Below are positions 15,705 to 23,780 of a DNA stretch of 64,000 bases, piece by piece. This DNA comes from Streptomyces sp. WZ.A104. GTDB taxonomy: Bacteria > Actinomycetota > Actinomycetes > Streptomycetales > Streptomycetaceae. The DNA is taken from contig NZ_NWVL01000035.1 of the NCBI RefSeq assembly GCF_002382885.1, positions 16,043 through 80,042 of the forward strand. Direction: 5' to 3'. The position numbers were made by a program, and so were the translations under genes. Below the pieces are notes generated by a model. That model was not told where the DNA came from. It did not search any database and was given only the letters and a program-made list of their open reading frames with translations. How positions within the stretch are numbered: the stretch's first letter is position 1; every line of letters starts with the position of its first letter.

Positions 15705-16829
15705 ATGGCAGGAACCGACCGCGAGAAGGCGTTGGACGCCGCACTCGCACAGATTGAACGACAGTTCGGCAAGGGCGCGGTGATGCGCCTCGGCGAGCGT
15801 CCCAACGAGCCCATCGAGGTCATCCCCACGGGATCGACCGCCCTCGACGTCGCCCTTGGCGTCGGCGGCCTGCCACGCGGCCGCGTGGTGGAGGTGTACG
15901 GACCGGAGTCCTCCGGTAAGACGACGCTGACGCTGCACGCCGTGGCGAACGCGCAGAAGCTCGGTGGCTCGGTGGCGTTCATCGACGCCGAGCACGCGCT
16001 TGACCCGGAGTACGCGAAGAAGCTCGGCGTCGACATCGACAGCCTCATCCTGTCCCAGCCGGACAACGGTGAGCAGGCGCTGGAGATCGTCGACATGCTG
16101 GTGCGCTCCGGTGCCCTGGACCTGATCGTCATCGACTCCGTAGCGGCCCTGGTGCCCCGTGCGGAGATCGAGGGCGAGATGGGCGACTCGCACGTGGGTC
16201 TCCAGGCCCGGCTGATGAGCCAGGCCCTCCGTAAGATCACCAGCGCGCTCAACCAGTCGAAGACCACCGCGATCTTCATCAACCAGCTCCGCGAGAAGAT
16301 CGGCGTGATGTTCGGCTCCCCGGAGACCACCACCGGTGGCCGGGCGCTGAAGTTCTACGCCTCGGTGCGCCTCGACATCCGCCGGATCGAGACGCTCAAG
16401 GACGGCACCGACGCCGTCGGTAACCGCACCCGCGTCAAGGTCGTCAAGAACAAGGTCGCTCCGCCGTTCAAGCAGGCCGAGTTCGACATCCTCTACGGCC
16501 AGGGCATCAGCCGCGAGGGCGGTCTGATCGACATGGGCGTGGAGCACGGCTTCGTCCGCAAGGCCGGGGCCTGGTACACGTACGAGGGCGACCAGCTGGG
16601 CCAGGGCAAGGAGAACGCCCGTAACTTCCTCAAGGACAACCCCGACCTCGCCAACGAGATCGAGAAGAAGATCCTGGAGAAGCTGGGTGTCGGCGTCCGC
16701 CCGGACGCCGCGTCGGGCGAGTCCGCCGCGGACACCGCTGCGGCCCCGGCGGCCGAAGGGGCGGCGAAGCCGGCTACCGCTGCGGCGGCCAAGGCCAAGC
16801 CCGCCAAGACCGCGGCGGCCAAGAGCTAG
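15705..16829 (+). CDS. recA: RecA recombinase
   Basis: A 374-aa RecA. Walker A is GPESSGKT (residues 66-73), Walker B is LIVIDSVAAL, and the MAW/L2 region is FINQLREKIGVMFGSPETTTGG. The C-terminal tail after about residue 330 is an Ala/Lys/Pro-rich extension typical of Streptomyces RecA. RecA forms filaments on ssDNA, drives homologous recombination and stimulates LexA self-cleavage. The ATG at 15705 follows GGTGGA at 15694-15699. recX starts 3 bases after the stop, so the two form an operon under the LexA box and RecA-NDp promoter upstream. Confidence 0.98.
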   Translation: MAGTDREKALDAALAQIERQFGKGAVMRLGERPNEPIEVIPTGSTALDVALGVGGLPRGRVVEVYGPESSGKTTLTLHAVANAQKLGGSVAFIDAEHALDPEYAKKLGVDIDSLILSQPDNGEQALEIVDMLVRSGALDLIVIDSVAALVPRAEIEGEMGDSHVGLQARLMSQALRKITSALNQSKTTAIFINQLREKIGVMFGSPETTTGGRALKFYASVRLDIRRIETLKDGTDAVGNRTRVKVVKNKVAPPFKQAEFDILYGQGISREGGLIDMGVEHGFVRKAGAWYTYEGDQLGQGKENARNFLKDNPDLANEIEKKILEKLGVGVRPDAASGESAADTAAAPAAEGAAKPATAAAAKAKPAKTAAAKS

Positions 16830-16832
16830 GCC

Positions 16833-17573
16833 GTGACACGTCGTACGGAGTGGCCGGACAGCCCCGCCGAGCCCGGTGCCGGGTCCGGATTCGGCGACGG
16901 GGCCACCGATGCGTTCGCCTCCGGGCCGGGGTCCGGTGCCGAGGGGCGCTCCGGGCGCCGCTCGCGCGGTGGTGCGGACGCGGACGGCGGGTTCAGCGAA
17001 GGGGCGGGCCGCCGTGCCCGCTTCGGCAGAAGCAGCGGCTCCCCTTCCTCGTCGAGGGCCGAGAAGGGGGAGCCGCGTGACCCGGTCGAGCAGGCGCGCA
17101 ATATCTGCCTGCGGCTGCTGACCGGCACGCCCAGAACGCGCAAGCAGCTCGCGGACGCCCTGCGCAAGCGGGAGATCCCGGACGAGGCCGCTGAGGAAGT
17201 CCTCGCGCGCTTCGAGGACGTGGGGCTGATCGACGATGCGGCGTTCGCCGGGGCGTGGGTGGAGTCCCGGCACCACGGCCGGGGGCTCGCCCGCCGCGCC
17301 CTCGTCCGCGAGCTGCGGACTAAGGGCGTGGACTCCGCCGTGATCGACGAGGCGGTCGGACAGCTCGACGCGGACCAGGAGGAGGAGACGGCACGCGAGC
17401 TCGTGGCCCGCAAGCTCCGCTCCACGCGGGGTCTGGACCGCGACAAGCGGCTGCGCCGACTGGCGGGGATGCTCGCACGCAAGGGATACGGGGAGGGCAT
17501 GGCTCTGCGCGTGGTGCGTCAGGCGCTGGAGGAGGAGGGCGAGGACACGGAGGGCTTGGACGAGCCCTTCTGA
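16833..17573 (+). CDS. recX: RecX recombination regulator
   Basis: A 246-aa RecX that binds RecA filaments and limits RecA activity. The first 75 or so residues are a low-complexity Gly/Ser/Ala-rich extension common in streptomycetes. The conserved part begins with ARNICLRLLTGTPRTRKQLADALRKREIP and contains GLIDDAAFAGAWVESRHHGRGLARRALVRELRTKGV. The GTG start is three bases after the recA stop, indicating cotranscription. Confidence 0.93.
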   Translation: MTRRTEWPDSPAEPGAGSGFGDGATDAFASGPGSGAEGRSGRRSRGGADADGGFSEGAGRRARFGRSSGSPSSSRAEKGEPRDPVEQARNICLRLLTGTPRTRKQLADALRKREIPDEAAEEVLARFEDVGLIDDAAFAGAWVESRHHGRGLARRALVRELRTKGVDSAVIDEAVGQLDADQEEETARELVARKLRSTRGLDRDKRLRRLAGMLARKGYGEGMALRVVRQALEEEGEDTEGLDEPF

Positions 17574-17620
17574 GGCCGACGAGGGGACCCGCCTTACAGG
17601 GCGCGAAGGGACGGGGGAGA

Positions 17621-17910
17621 GGAGCCCTACGGGGGAGTGGCGGCAGAGCAGGGGAGTCGTGCTCAATGGGGATGCCGAGCCCTAAGGGACAGTACGGGGA
17701 CAGAACGGGGACAGAACGGGGGCCCGAGCCCTACGGGGAATGGGATCAGGGAAACGGGGAGCCGAGCCTCATGGGGGGATCGGGGAACCGAGCCTCATGA
17801 GGAACGAGGGGCTGGGCAACGGGCGAGTCGAGCCTCGTGAGAGGAACCGGGGGGCGGAGGAACGGGCGAGCCGAGCCATAGGGGGAGCGGGGGAGCAAGG
17901 CGGTGAGGGA
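17621..17910 (+). repeat. G-rich imperfect repeat tract downstream of recX
   Basis: The 365 bases between recX and the next gene hold no convincing gene. At least seven copies of the word CGAGCC (or GAGCC) followed by CTACGGGG, CTCATGGGG, CTCATGAGG, CTCGTGAG or CATAGGGGG are spaced about 26-53 bases apart (near 17622, 17675, 17724, 17762, 17788, 17828 and 17871). Runs of GGGG and repeats of GGGGACAGAAC lie in between. The plus strand is strongly purine-rich, so the recX transcript would end in a G-rich 3' region. Confidence 0.65.
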
Positions 17911-17938
17911 GTAAGGCGTGGCACGGGGCTTGTTTGTG

Positions 17939-18592
17939 TCAGTGCCCGGCCAAGGCCGCGCGGCGGATCGTGGTGTCGAGCAGGGCCAGGGCGTCGGCGG
18001 CGGTGCGGCCGGGATGGCGGTTCCAGGGGCCGATCAGGCCGGGCCATCCCTGCGAGCGCAGCTCGGTGATCAGCCAGGCGCCCGCCCGGTTCACCGTGTC
18101 CAGGGAGCCATAGCCGAGGCGGTGCGCGGAGACCATGGCACCGCAGACGCAGCGTGCGCCCCGGGCGTTCCGCAGCCGGTACGGGGTGTTCTGCCAGCCC
18201 CATTCGGCCAGGATCTGCCGGGCGTAGCCCAGGTGGGTCGAGGGGCGCAGGTCTCCCTGGCCGACCCGCCGCCAGACGTGGAGGCGGTCGGGCAGCATCG
18301 CACCAAGTCGCCCCGGCAGCGGACGCTCGTGCGGGGGCGCAGCTGGCAGCGCCCGCAAGGAGTCGTCGATGAGCCGGTCCACGGGGACGGAGAGCAGGCT
18401 CCGCCAGTCGGTGGGGCGCGGGGTCGCGGGCCGCGTCGGCCTCGCCGGGGGGAGCACAGGCTCCGGGGCGGTGTGCTCCCAGCCCGTGACGAACCGCTGC
18501 CACGCCTGGGTGTCGTACAGCCGGGCGGCCTGGTCGTCGAGCTGGTCGGGGGTGAGGACAGCGGTCGCCATGAGTGCGTCATCTCCGTACAT
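17939..18592 (-). CDS. hypothetical protein
   Basis: A 217-aa soluble protein with no family I recognise. The middle is Pro/Arg-rich; the second half has LGYARQILAEWGWQNTPYRL and ARCVCGAMVSAHRLGYG, and the end (TAADALALLDTTIRRAAL) looks helical. The first part (LTPDQLDDQAARLYDTQAWQRFVTGWEH) may be another helical segment. I chose the ATG at 18592 because AGAGGA lies 6-7 bases upstream; the ATG at 18571 (MATAVLT) is a plausible alternative. Codon use is like its neighbours, so it is probably a native Streptomyces gene. Confidence 0.65.
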   Translation of the reverse strand: MYGDDALMATAVLTPDQLDDQAARLYDTQAWQRFVTGWEHTAPEPVLPPARPTRPATPRPTDWRSLLSVPVDRLIDDSLRALPAAPPHERPLPGRLGAMLPDRLHVWRRVGQGDLRPSTHLGYARQILAEWGWQNTPYRLRNARGARCVCGAMVSAHRLGYGSLDTVNRAGAWLITELRSQGWPGLIGPWNRHPGRTAADALALLDTTIRRAALAGH

Positions 18593-18721
18593 TTCGGTCC
18601 TCTATGTGAGGCGAATGTCGGTCACGCACGGCGATTGCTCTACTGGAACGTGGCGTTCGGGTGTGGGGCACCCGGGGCCGCAGGCCTCGGGGTCCAGGGC
18701 CGAGGGAGGAACGGACGCCGC

Positions 18722-18751
18722 CAGGGCGGTGACCGACAGGGCGGTGACCGT
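18722..18751. repeat. 15-base direct repeat, two tandem copies
   Basis: CAGGGCGGTGACCGA at 18722-18736 is followed at once by CAGGGCGGTGACCGT at 18737-18751. It lies between the rhodanese stop and the hypothetical protein start (both genes on the minus strand). No function is evident. Confidence 0.6.
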
Positions 18752-18767
18752 GCTTCCCCGGGCTCCG

Positions 18768-19208
18768 TCAGGCCTTGGGCGGTGGTGAGGTGACCGGGAG
18801 GCCGGCGGCGCGCCAGGCCTGGAAGCCGCCGATCAGGTCGGTGGCCCGGTGCAGCCCCAGCTGCCGCAGCGAGGCAACCGCGAGGCTCGACGCGTACCCC
18901 TCGTTGCAGAGCAGCACGATCTGGAGGTCGTGGCCGACGGCCTCGGCGGCGCGGTGGCTGCCCCGGGGGTCGAGCCGCCACTCCAGCTCGTTGCGTTCGA
19001 CGACGAGCGCACTCGGGACCAGTCCGTCCCGGTCGCGGAGCGCCGCGTACCGGATGTCCACCAGGAGGGCCCCGGCCTCGGCGGCCGCGGCGGCCTCGTG
19101 CGGGCCGATCCGGTCGTACCCGGCCCTGACCCGCTCCAGCAGTTCGTCGATGCCCACGGTGGCCGAAGCGCTCGTGTCCGGTGTGTTTCCGGTCCGGTTC
19201 TCGCTCAC
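18768..19208 (-). CDS. rhodanese-like domain protein
   Basis: A 146-aa single-domain rhodanese. It contains LLVDIRYAALRDRDGLVPSALVVERNELEWRLDP and the active-site loop LLCNEGYASSLAVASLRQLG, with the catalytic Cys. The fold ends with TDLIGGFQAWRAAGLPV. Rhodaneses move sulfane sulfur as a Cys persulfide. The loop lacks the usual terminal Arg of CX5R enzymes. The GTG at 19208 overlaps the stop of the upstream thiol dioxygenase gene as GTGA, so the two act in one operon, consistent with joint cysteine or thiol catabolism. Confidence 0.85.
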   Translation of the reverse strand: MSENRTGNTPDTSASATVGIDELLERVRAGYDRIGPHEAAAAAEAGALLVDIRYAALRDRDGLVPSALVVERNELEWRLDPRGSHRAAEAVGHDLQIVLLCNEGYASSLAVASLRQLGLHRATDLIGGFQAWRAAGLPVTSPPPKA

Positions 19209-19807
19209 TGCCAGTCCTCCGGGCTCTCGGTCTGCTCCAGGCGGAGCACCGAGCCGGTGCGGCTGAACCGGCGCATGCGCGGCAGCGGCGGGTAGTAGGC
19301 GTGGACCGAGACGGCGTGCAGGGTGTCGGACTCGTTGAGCACCTCGTGGACGTGGTGCCTCCCGAAGGCCCTGCCCTGGCCGGCCGCCAGCTCCCTCGTC
19401 CGGTCCACCCCGTCGGTCAGTTCCAGGGTCTTCCAGCCGTCGGTGGGCAGCCGCACGGCCAGCGAGTGTTCCTTGAGCGTGCCCGCCGCGGTGGTGAACG
19501 CGCCGACCGAATCGGCGTGATCGTGCCAGCCCGTGCCGGTTCCCGGGGGCCAGCCGATCAGCCAGGCCTCGCTGCCGCCCGGCCCGTCGAGCCGGATCCA
19601 GGTGCGGCCTTCCGGATCGAGTGGGAGTGAGGCGATGAGCGCCGAGTCCTCGGCACTGCGGCGGGCGAAGTCCAGCAGCTCTGCGACCGTGGGACCGGCG
19701 GAAGAGCCCGGGCCGAAGCCACTTACAGGGGCTGGGGCAACAGCGGCAGGAGTGGCGGGAGAAGGTACGGAAGCAGCCGTCGGCACGGCGGGGTGAGGGG
19801 AAGACAC
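19205..19807 (-). CDS. cysteine dioxygenase-family thiol dioxygenase
   Basis: A 200-aa cupin-fold thiol dioxygenase. Iron ligands are the HxH of GWHDHADS (His95 and His97) and a third His in the GRHHVHEVLN segment (His151-154); DWQ closes the protein. Such enzymes oxidise cysteine or a related thiol to the sulfinate with O2. The first 40 residues are Ala/Pro-rich and poorly conserved; the GTG at 19807 is a moderate choice and an ATG at 19858 is possible. The gene is preceded by a Cys-rich leader peptide ORF and coupled to a rhodanese gene, so control by cysteine supply is likely. Confidence 0.85.
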   Translation of the reverse strand: MSSPHPAVPTAASVPSPATPAAVAPAPVSGFGPGSSAGPTVAELLDFARRSAEDSALIASLPLDPEGRTWIRLDGPGGSEAWLIGWPPGTGTGWHDHADSVGAFTTAAGTLKEHSLAVRLPTDGWKTLELTDGVDRTRELAAGQGRAFGRHHVHEVLNESDTLHAVSVHAYYPPLPRMRRFSRTGSVLRLEQTESPEDWQ

Positions 19808-19879
19808 GAGGACCGTCCTGAGAGTTCGCGCACGAGCCCGGCCGTGCGGAAGCGGCACGGACCGGCAGGGGAAGGCGAT

Positions 19880-19966
19880 TCAGCAGGACGGGCGACACAC
19901 GCAGCCCGCGTAACGGACGAGGTCCATATGGACCCTCCGCCACAGGCGCACATCGGTGTCGGTCAT
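19880..19966 (-). CDS. Cys-rich leader peptide upstream of the thiol dioxygenase operon
   Basis: A 28-residue ORF beginning MTDTDVRLWRRVHMDLVRYA and ending GCVCRPSC. It has the pattern of short actinobacterial leader peptides found before sulfur-metabolism genes: basic residues, then H(M/V/I)DL(V/M/C)R, then several Cys near the end. Ribosome stalling at the Cys codons when Cys-tRNA is low is the proposed mode of control. Internal ATG and GTG codons could also serve as starts. It lies about 70 bases before the dioxygenase gene. Confidence 0.75.
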   Translation of the reverse strand: MTDTDVRLWRRVHMDLVRYAGCVCRPSC

Positions 19967-19998
19967 GATCTGGAGTACACCATGTGCGCCCGTGACGG

Positions 19999-21795
19999 TC
20001 AATTGATCCCGGCGGTCCCGTCGGCGTGGACCCGGGCCCGGGCCTGGGACCGCTGATCGTGTCCCGCAGCATCGTCGTCCAGGCCCCCCTCCGGCTCGTC
20101 CGCCTTCTCGACCTTCTCCACCTGCTCCGCCTCCGCCTTCTCTGCCTGCTCCGCTCTCTCCGGGCCCTCGGGTCCCTTCGGCTCCGCACCCCCCTCCGTA
20201 CCCCGGCCTGCACCGCCCAGCGCGGCCCGGGCCGCGGCGAACAGTTCCGCGGGCCGTACGCCGCCGAAGGCCGCTACCAGGTGCCCGTCCGGCCTGATCA
20301 GGAGGACGGTGTGCGCCGAGGCTCCCGGGTAGTTCTCGGTGACCAGCAGCTCCGCCGTGACGGGCAGCGCCGCCACGGCGTCCGTGAGGCGCGGCATGAC
20401 GCCCGCGGTCTGCCAGTGCCGCCGGTCCCACACCCCCGTCCCGGGCGCGACCAGGACGACCAGCGGATGCCCCTGCCCGAGCCGCTCGCGCAGGCGCACC
20501 GTCGTCCCGTCCGGCGCCGTCACCCGTACATCGGCGACCGGTGCACCGGGGGGCGTACCGACGGCTGTGTGCGCCTCGGCGCATGGAGGTGAAAGGGGGG
20601 AGTGTGAGTACGAGGGGGGCGCCCCCAGGGCTCCGCGGCCCAGATGGCCGTCGGCGAGCAGGGTGTCGTGGCCGCGTGCGGCTCCCGGGACCAGGGTCCG
20701 CAGGCCGCCCCCGCCGCGCAGTATCGGCAGGCACTGGTCGGCGGCGCGCAGCCGGGCGGCCACCGCTGCCCGGCGCTCGGACTGGTAGCTGTCGAGCAAC
20801 TGCTCGGCAGGGCCGTGGTGCCAGGCGTGGGCCAGCTTCCAGGCCAGGTTCTCGGCGTCCCGGAGGCCTTCGTCCAGGCCCTGGGTGCCCAGGGCGCCCA
20901 GCAGATGTGCCGCGTCCCCCGCAAGGAAGGCGCGCTGTCGCCGCCAGCGGCGGGCGAGCCGGTGGTGAAGGGTGTGGACACCGGTGTCCAGCAGCTCGTA
21001 CGCCGGGGTCTCGCCGCACCAGCCCGCCAGGGTGTCCCGGATGCGGGTGATCAGGGCTTCGGGGGTGACCAGTTCGCCGCGCGGCGGCAGCAGCCAGTCC
21101 ACCCGCCAGACGCCGTCCGGCAGCGGCCGGGCGGTGACCTCGGCGCCGCCGGTGCGCCAAGGGGGCTGCCGGTGCAGGACGGCCTCGCCGGGCCAGGGCA
21201 GTTCGGCCCGAAGCGCGGCGACGGCGTGCCGCTCCACCGCCGTACGGCCCGGAAACCGGATGTCCAGCAGCTTGCGCACGGTCGACCGTGCGCCGTCGCA
21301 GCCGACCACGTAACTCCCGCGCCACCAGGTCGAACCGGGCTCCCTGGTGTGCACCGTGACGCCGTGCGCGTCCTGCTCCAGGGTGTCGATCCGGCTCAGC
21401 GGCATCAGCTGGACCAGCGGCGCCGCGCCGACCGCTGCCCGCAGCGCGGTGCCCAGCGCGTGCTGCGGAACATGGAGCGGGGCGGGCAGGAGCGCGTGGC
21501 GAGGCAGGCCGTCCTCGCCCTCCGGGTCCTCGCCCAGAGGCACTTCCCGGACCAGCTGCTTCCGGCGCATCGAGCGCCACCCGGCCCAGCGCAGCCCGGC
21601 CCGGTCCAGATCCCGGCAGCCGAGACGGCCCATCAGATCGGCGGTGTCCTCCCGCAGCACGACCGTGCGGGCGAGCCGGGTCTCCTCGGTGCCGGGGCCC
21701 TCGTCGAGGACGACCGAGGGGACGCCCTGGGCGGCGAGGGCCAGCGACAGCGTCAGACCAACCGGTCCGGCGCCGACGACGATCACCGGGTCCAC
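19999..21795 (-). CDS. FAD-dependent aromatic monooxygenase (MhpA/PheA type)
   Basis: A 598-aa group A flavoprotein hydroxylase. The N-terminal FAD motif VIVVGAGPVGLTL covers residues 4-16, followed by DG in YVVGCDGARSTVRK and the GD motif in AFLAGDAAHLLGALGTQGLDEGLRDAENLAWKL (about residue 285). A thioredoxin-like C-terminal domain (about 420-530) is typical of 3-(3-hydroxyphenyl)propionate and phenol hydroxylases. The last 70 residues are a Glu/Ala/Lys-rich, probably disordered tail. The GTG at 21795 is preceded by a GGGGGG block. Substrate is not predictable; no ring-cleavage pathway genes are nearby. Confidence 0.82.
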   Translation of the reverse strand: MDPVIVVGAGPVGLTLSLALAAQGVPSVVLDEGPGTEETRLARTVVLREDTADLMGRLGCRDLDRAGLRWAGWRSMRRKQLVREVPLGEDPEGEDGLPRHALLPAPLHVPQHALGTALRAAVGAAPLVQLMPLSRIDTLEQDAHGVTVHTREPGSTWWRGSYVVGCDGARSTVRKLLDIRFPGRTAVERHAVAALRAELPWPGEAVLHRQPPWRTGGAEVTARPLPDGVWRVDWLLPPRGELVTPEALITRIRDTLAGWCGETPAYELLDTGVHTLHHRLARRWRRQRAFLAGDAAHLLGALGTQGLDEGLRDAENLAWKLAHAWHHGPAEQLLDSYQSERRAAVAARLRAADQCLPILRGGGGLRTLVPGAARGHDTLLADGHLGRGALGAPPSYSHSPLSPPCAEAHTAVGTPPGAPVADVRVTAPDGTTVRLRERLGQGHPLVVLVAPGTGVWDRRHWQTAGVMPRLTDAVAALPVTAELLVTENYPGASAHTVLLIRPDGHLVAAFGGVRPAELFAAARAALGGAGRGTEGGAEPKGPEGPERAEQAEKAEAEQVEKVEKADEPEGGLDDDAAGHDQRSQARARVHADGTAGIN

Positions 21796-21943
21796 AGTGC
21801 GTACCCCCCGGTCCGCACAGGCATGCTGACGGGCCGTACGGTCATGCTGACGTTTCGCACGGCCATGCGGAACGTGGCAGGGGAAGCCGGGTGCGTGATC
21901 ACAGAACGTATGCAACCCACTGGTGGTGCTTGCGTCAAGTGAC

Positions 21944-21973
21944 CGAGGCAGCGACGCGTGCGCCGCTGCCTCG
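21944..21973 (-). terminator. hairpin terminator downstream of gluD
   Basis: CGAGGCAGCG (21944-21953) pairs perfectly with CGCTGCCTCG (21964-21973) across a 10-base loop. It lies 30 bases past the gluD stop in the direction of transcription, ending the glutamate importer operon before the monooxygenase gene. Confidence 0.7.
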
Positions 21974-22003
21974 AATGCTCCTGCCGGGACGGCCCGGTGG
22001 GGA

Positions 22004-22945
22004 TCAGCTCTTCGTCACATCGGTCCCGTCTGCACCGTCGGCCCCGGTGCCCGCGCCCCCCGCGCCCCCCGGGTTCGCCGCCGGGATGTCGTCCACCGTG
22101 GGGATGCCGTTGGTCTGGACGCCGGGCGCCACCTTGATGCCGGTCTTGGCGCGACGGCCGCGCTTCTCGATCCAGGTCGCCAGTGCCGAGAGCACCAGAC
22201 ACATCGCGATGTAGATGGTGCCGATGACGACGATCGTCGAGACGTACGGGTACTGGCCGTTCACCTGCGTGTTGGAGGCGATCAGACGCGCGGTCTGGAG
22301 CAGTTCCGGGTACAGGATGATGAAGCCGAGCGAGGTGTCCTTGAGGGTCACCACGAGCTGGCTGATGATCGTCGGCAGCATGGACCGGATGGCCTGCGGC
22401 ATCAGGACGGTCACCATGACCTGCGTCTTGCTCATGCCGAGCGCGTACGCGGCCTCGCTCTGGCCCCTGGGCACCGAGTTGATTCCGGCGCGCAGGACCT
22501 CGGCCTGGACACAGCCGTTGTAGACGGACAGGCCCGCCGCCAGTGCCCACATCGAGTGGTCGGTGAGGAAGCCGACCCAGATGGCGTAGATGGTGATCAG
22601 GAGGGGGAGCGAGCGGAACAGCTCGATGAAGGTCGTCGCCGCCCAGCGGATCGGCTGGTGGTCGGAGAGCCGGCCCACCGCGAGCAGCACACCGAGGACC
22701 AGCGAGCCGACGGCGGCCAGCCCGAACGCCTTCAGTGTGGCGAGCACCGCGTCGGCGATGTTCTGCCGGATGCCCGAGTAGTTGAAGATGTCCCACATCT
22801 CGGGGGCCAGGTGGCCCTTGTCCGCCAGCCGCAGCACGCTCACGAGGATCAGGGCCGCGATGGCGAGGGTGCCGGCGACGGCGTAGATCCGGTTGCGGAC
22901 GCGGGCCTTGGGGCCCGGGGCGTCGTAGAGAACGCTGGCGCTCAT
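22004..22945 (-). CDS. gluD: glutamate ABC transporter permease GluD
   Basis: A 313-aa permease of the polar amino acid type with about five membrane helices. The EAA loop reads GQSEAAYALGMSKTQVMVTVLMPQAIR, where it contacts the ATPase. The C-terminal 45 residues are a Gly/Ala/Asp-rich cytoplasmic tail. It is the last gene of gluABCD, the glutamate uptake system of actinobacteria. The ATG overlaps the gluC stop as ATGA. Confidence 0.92.
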   Translation of the reverse strand: MSASVLYDAPGPKARVRNRIYAVAGTLAIAALILVSVLRLADKGHLAPEMWDIFNYSGIRQNIADAVLATLKAFGLAAVGSLVLGVLLAVGRLSDHQPIRWAATTFIELFRSLPLLITIYAIWVGFLTDHSMWALAAGLSVYNGCVQAEVLRAGINSVPRGQSEAAYALGMSKTQVMVTVLMPQAIRSMLPTIISQLVVTLKDTSLGFIILYPELLQTARLIASNTQVNGQYPYVSTIVVIGTIYIAMCLVLSALATWIEKRGRRAKTGIKVAPGVQTNGIPTVDDIPAANPGGAGGAGTGADGADGTDVTKS

Positions 22946-23589
22946 CGGGCGACCTCCATGCGACGCTCCAGCAGCCGGAAGAGGCCGCTGATGGTAAACG
23001 TGACGACCAGATAGCCGAGGGCCACCCAGATGAAGACGGGGATGATGTCGTATCCCTTGTCACTCATCAGCTTCTGCCAGCCGAACAGCTCGGTGTTGCT
23101 GAAGGCCCCGGCGATCGCGGAGTTCTTGGTGAGCGCGATGAAGATGCTGCTCAGCGGCGGGATCACGGTCCGGGTCGCCTGGGGGAGCACCACGATTCGC
23201 AGTGTCTGGGCGAACGTCATGCCGATCGAGCGAGCCGCCTCGGCCTGGCCCAGCGGCACGGTGTTGATGCCGGAGCGGACCGCCTCGCAGACGAACGAGG
23301 AGGTGTAGAAGCCGAGCGCCAGCGAGCCGAGAACGAACGGGCTCATCCCCGGGAAGAGGATCTCCGGCACGACGAAGAAGAAGATCAGGAAGAGCAGCGT
23401 CAGCGGGGTGTTGCGCATCAGAGTGACCCACGCGGTGCCGAAGTACCGCAGCGGCGGGACCGGCGATACGCGGAATCCGGCGATGGCCACACCGAGGACC
23501 AGGGCGATAACCGAGCTGACGGCGGTGATCGACACGGTTCCTATGAAGCCGTCGCGGAACGCTGGGAAATTGTCGAGCAGTACGTTCAT
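22942..23589 (-). CDS. gluC: glutamate ABC transporter permease GluC
   Basis: A 215-aa permease with five predicted helices and the EAA loop GQAEAARSIGMTFAQTLRIVVLPQATR. It pairs with GluD to form the membrane channel of the glutamate importer. The ATG at 23589 has GGAGACCTC just upstream. The stop overlaps the gluD start. Confidence 0.92.
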   Translation of the reverse strand: MNVLLDNFPAFRDGFIGTVSITAVSSVIALVLGVAIAGFRVSPVPPLRYFGTAWVTLMRNTPLTLLFLIFFFVVPEILFPGMSPFVLGSLALGFYTSSFVCEAVRSGINTVPLGQAEAARSIGMTFAQTLRIVVLPQATRTVIPPLSSIFIALTKNSAIAGAFSNTELFGWQKLMSDKGYDIIPVFIWVALGYLVVTFTISGLFRLLERRMEVAR

Positions 23590-23733
23590 GAGGTCTCCGC
23601 GTCGGCGGTCATCGGCATCGGGGGCAGGGGAAGGGGCGCCCCGCACGCCCGCCGTGCCCGAGGGAGCTCGGGCAGCGGTGGGGTACGGGACGCCTGGGTC
23701 ACACGCGAGGCGTCGGTGACGAGATGTCAGCCG

Positions 23734-23780
23734 CCGGGCGGCCGACGGGTGTCAGCGGCCGGGCGGCCGACGGGTGTCAG
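23734..23780. repeat. 22-base direct repeat spanning the gluB stop codon
   Basis: CCGGGCGGCCGACGGGTGTCAG occurs at 23734-23755 and again at 23759-23780, a 25-base period. The second copy includes the gluB stop codon (minus strand, 23777-23779), so the first copy is a duplication of the gene's 3' end within the gluB-gluC spacer. Confidence 0.75.
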
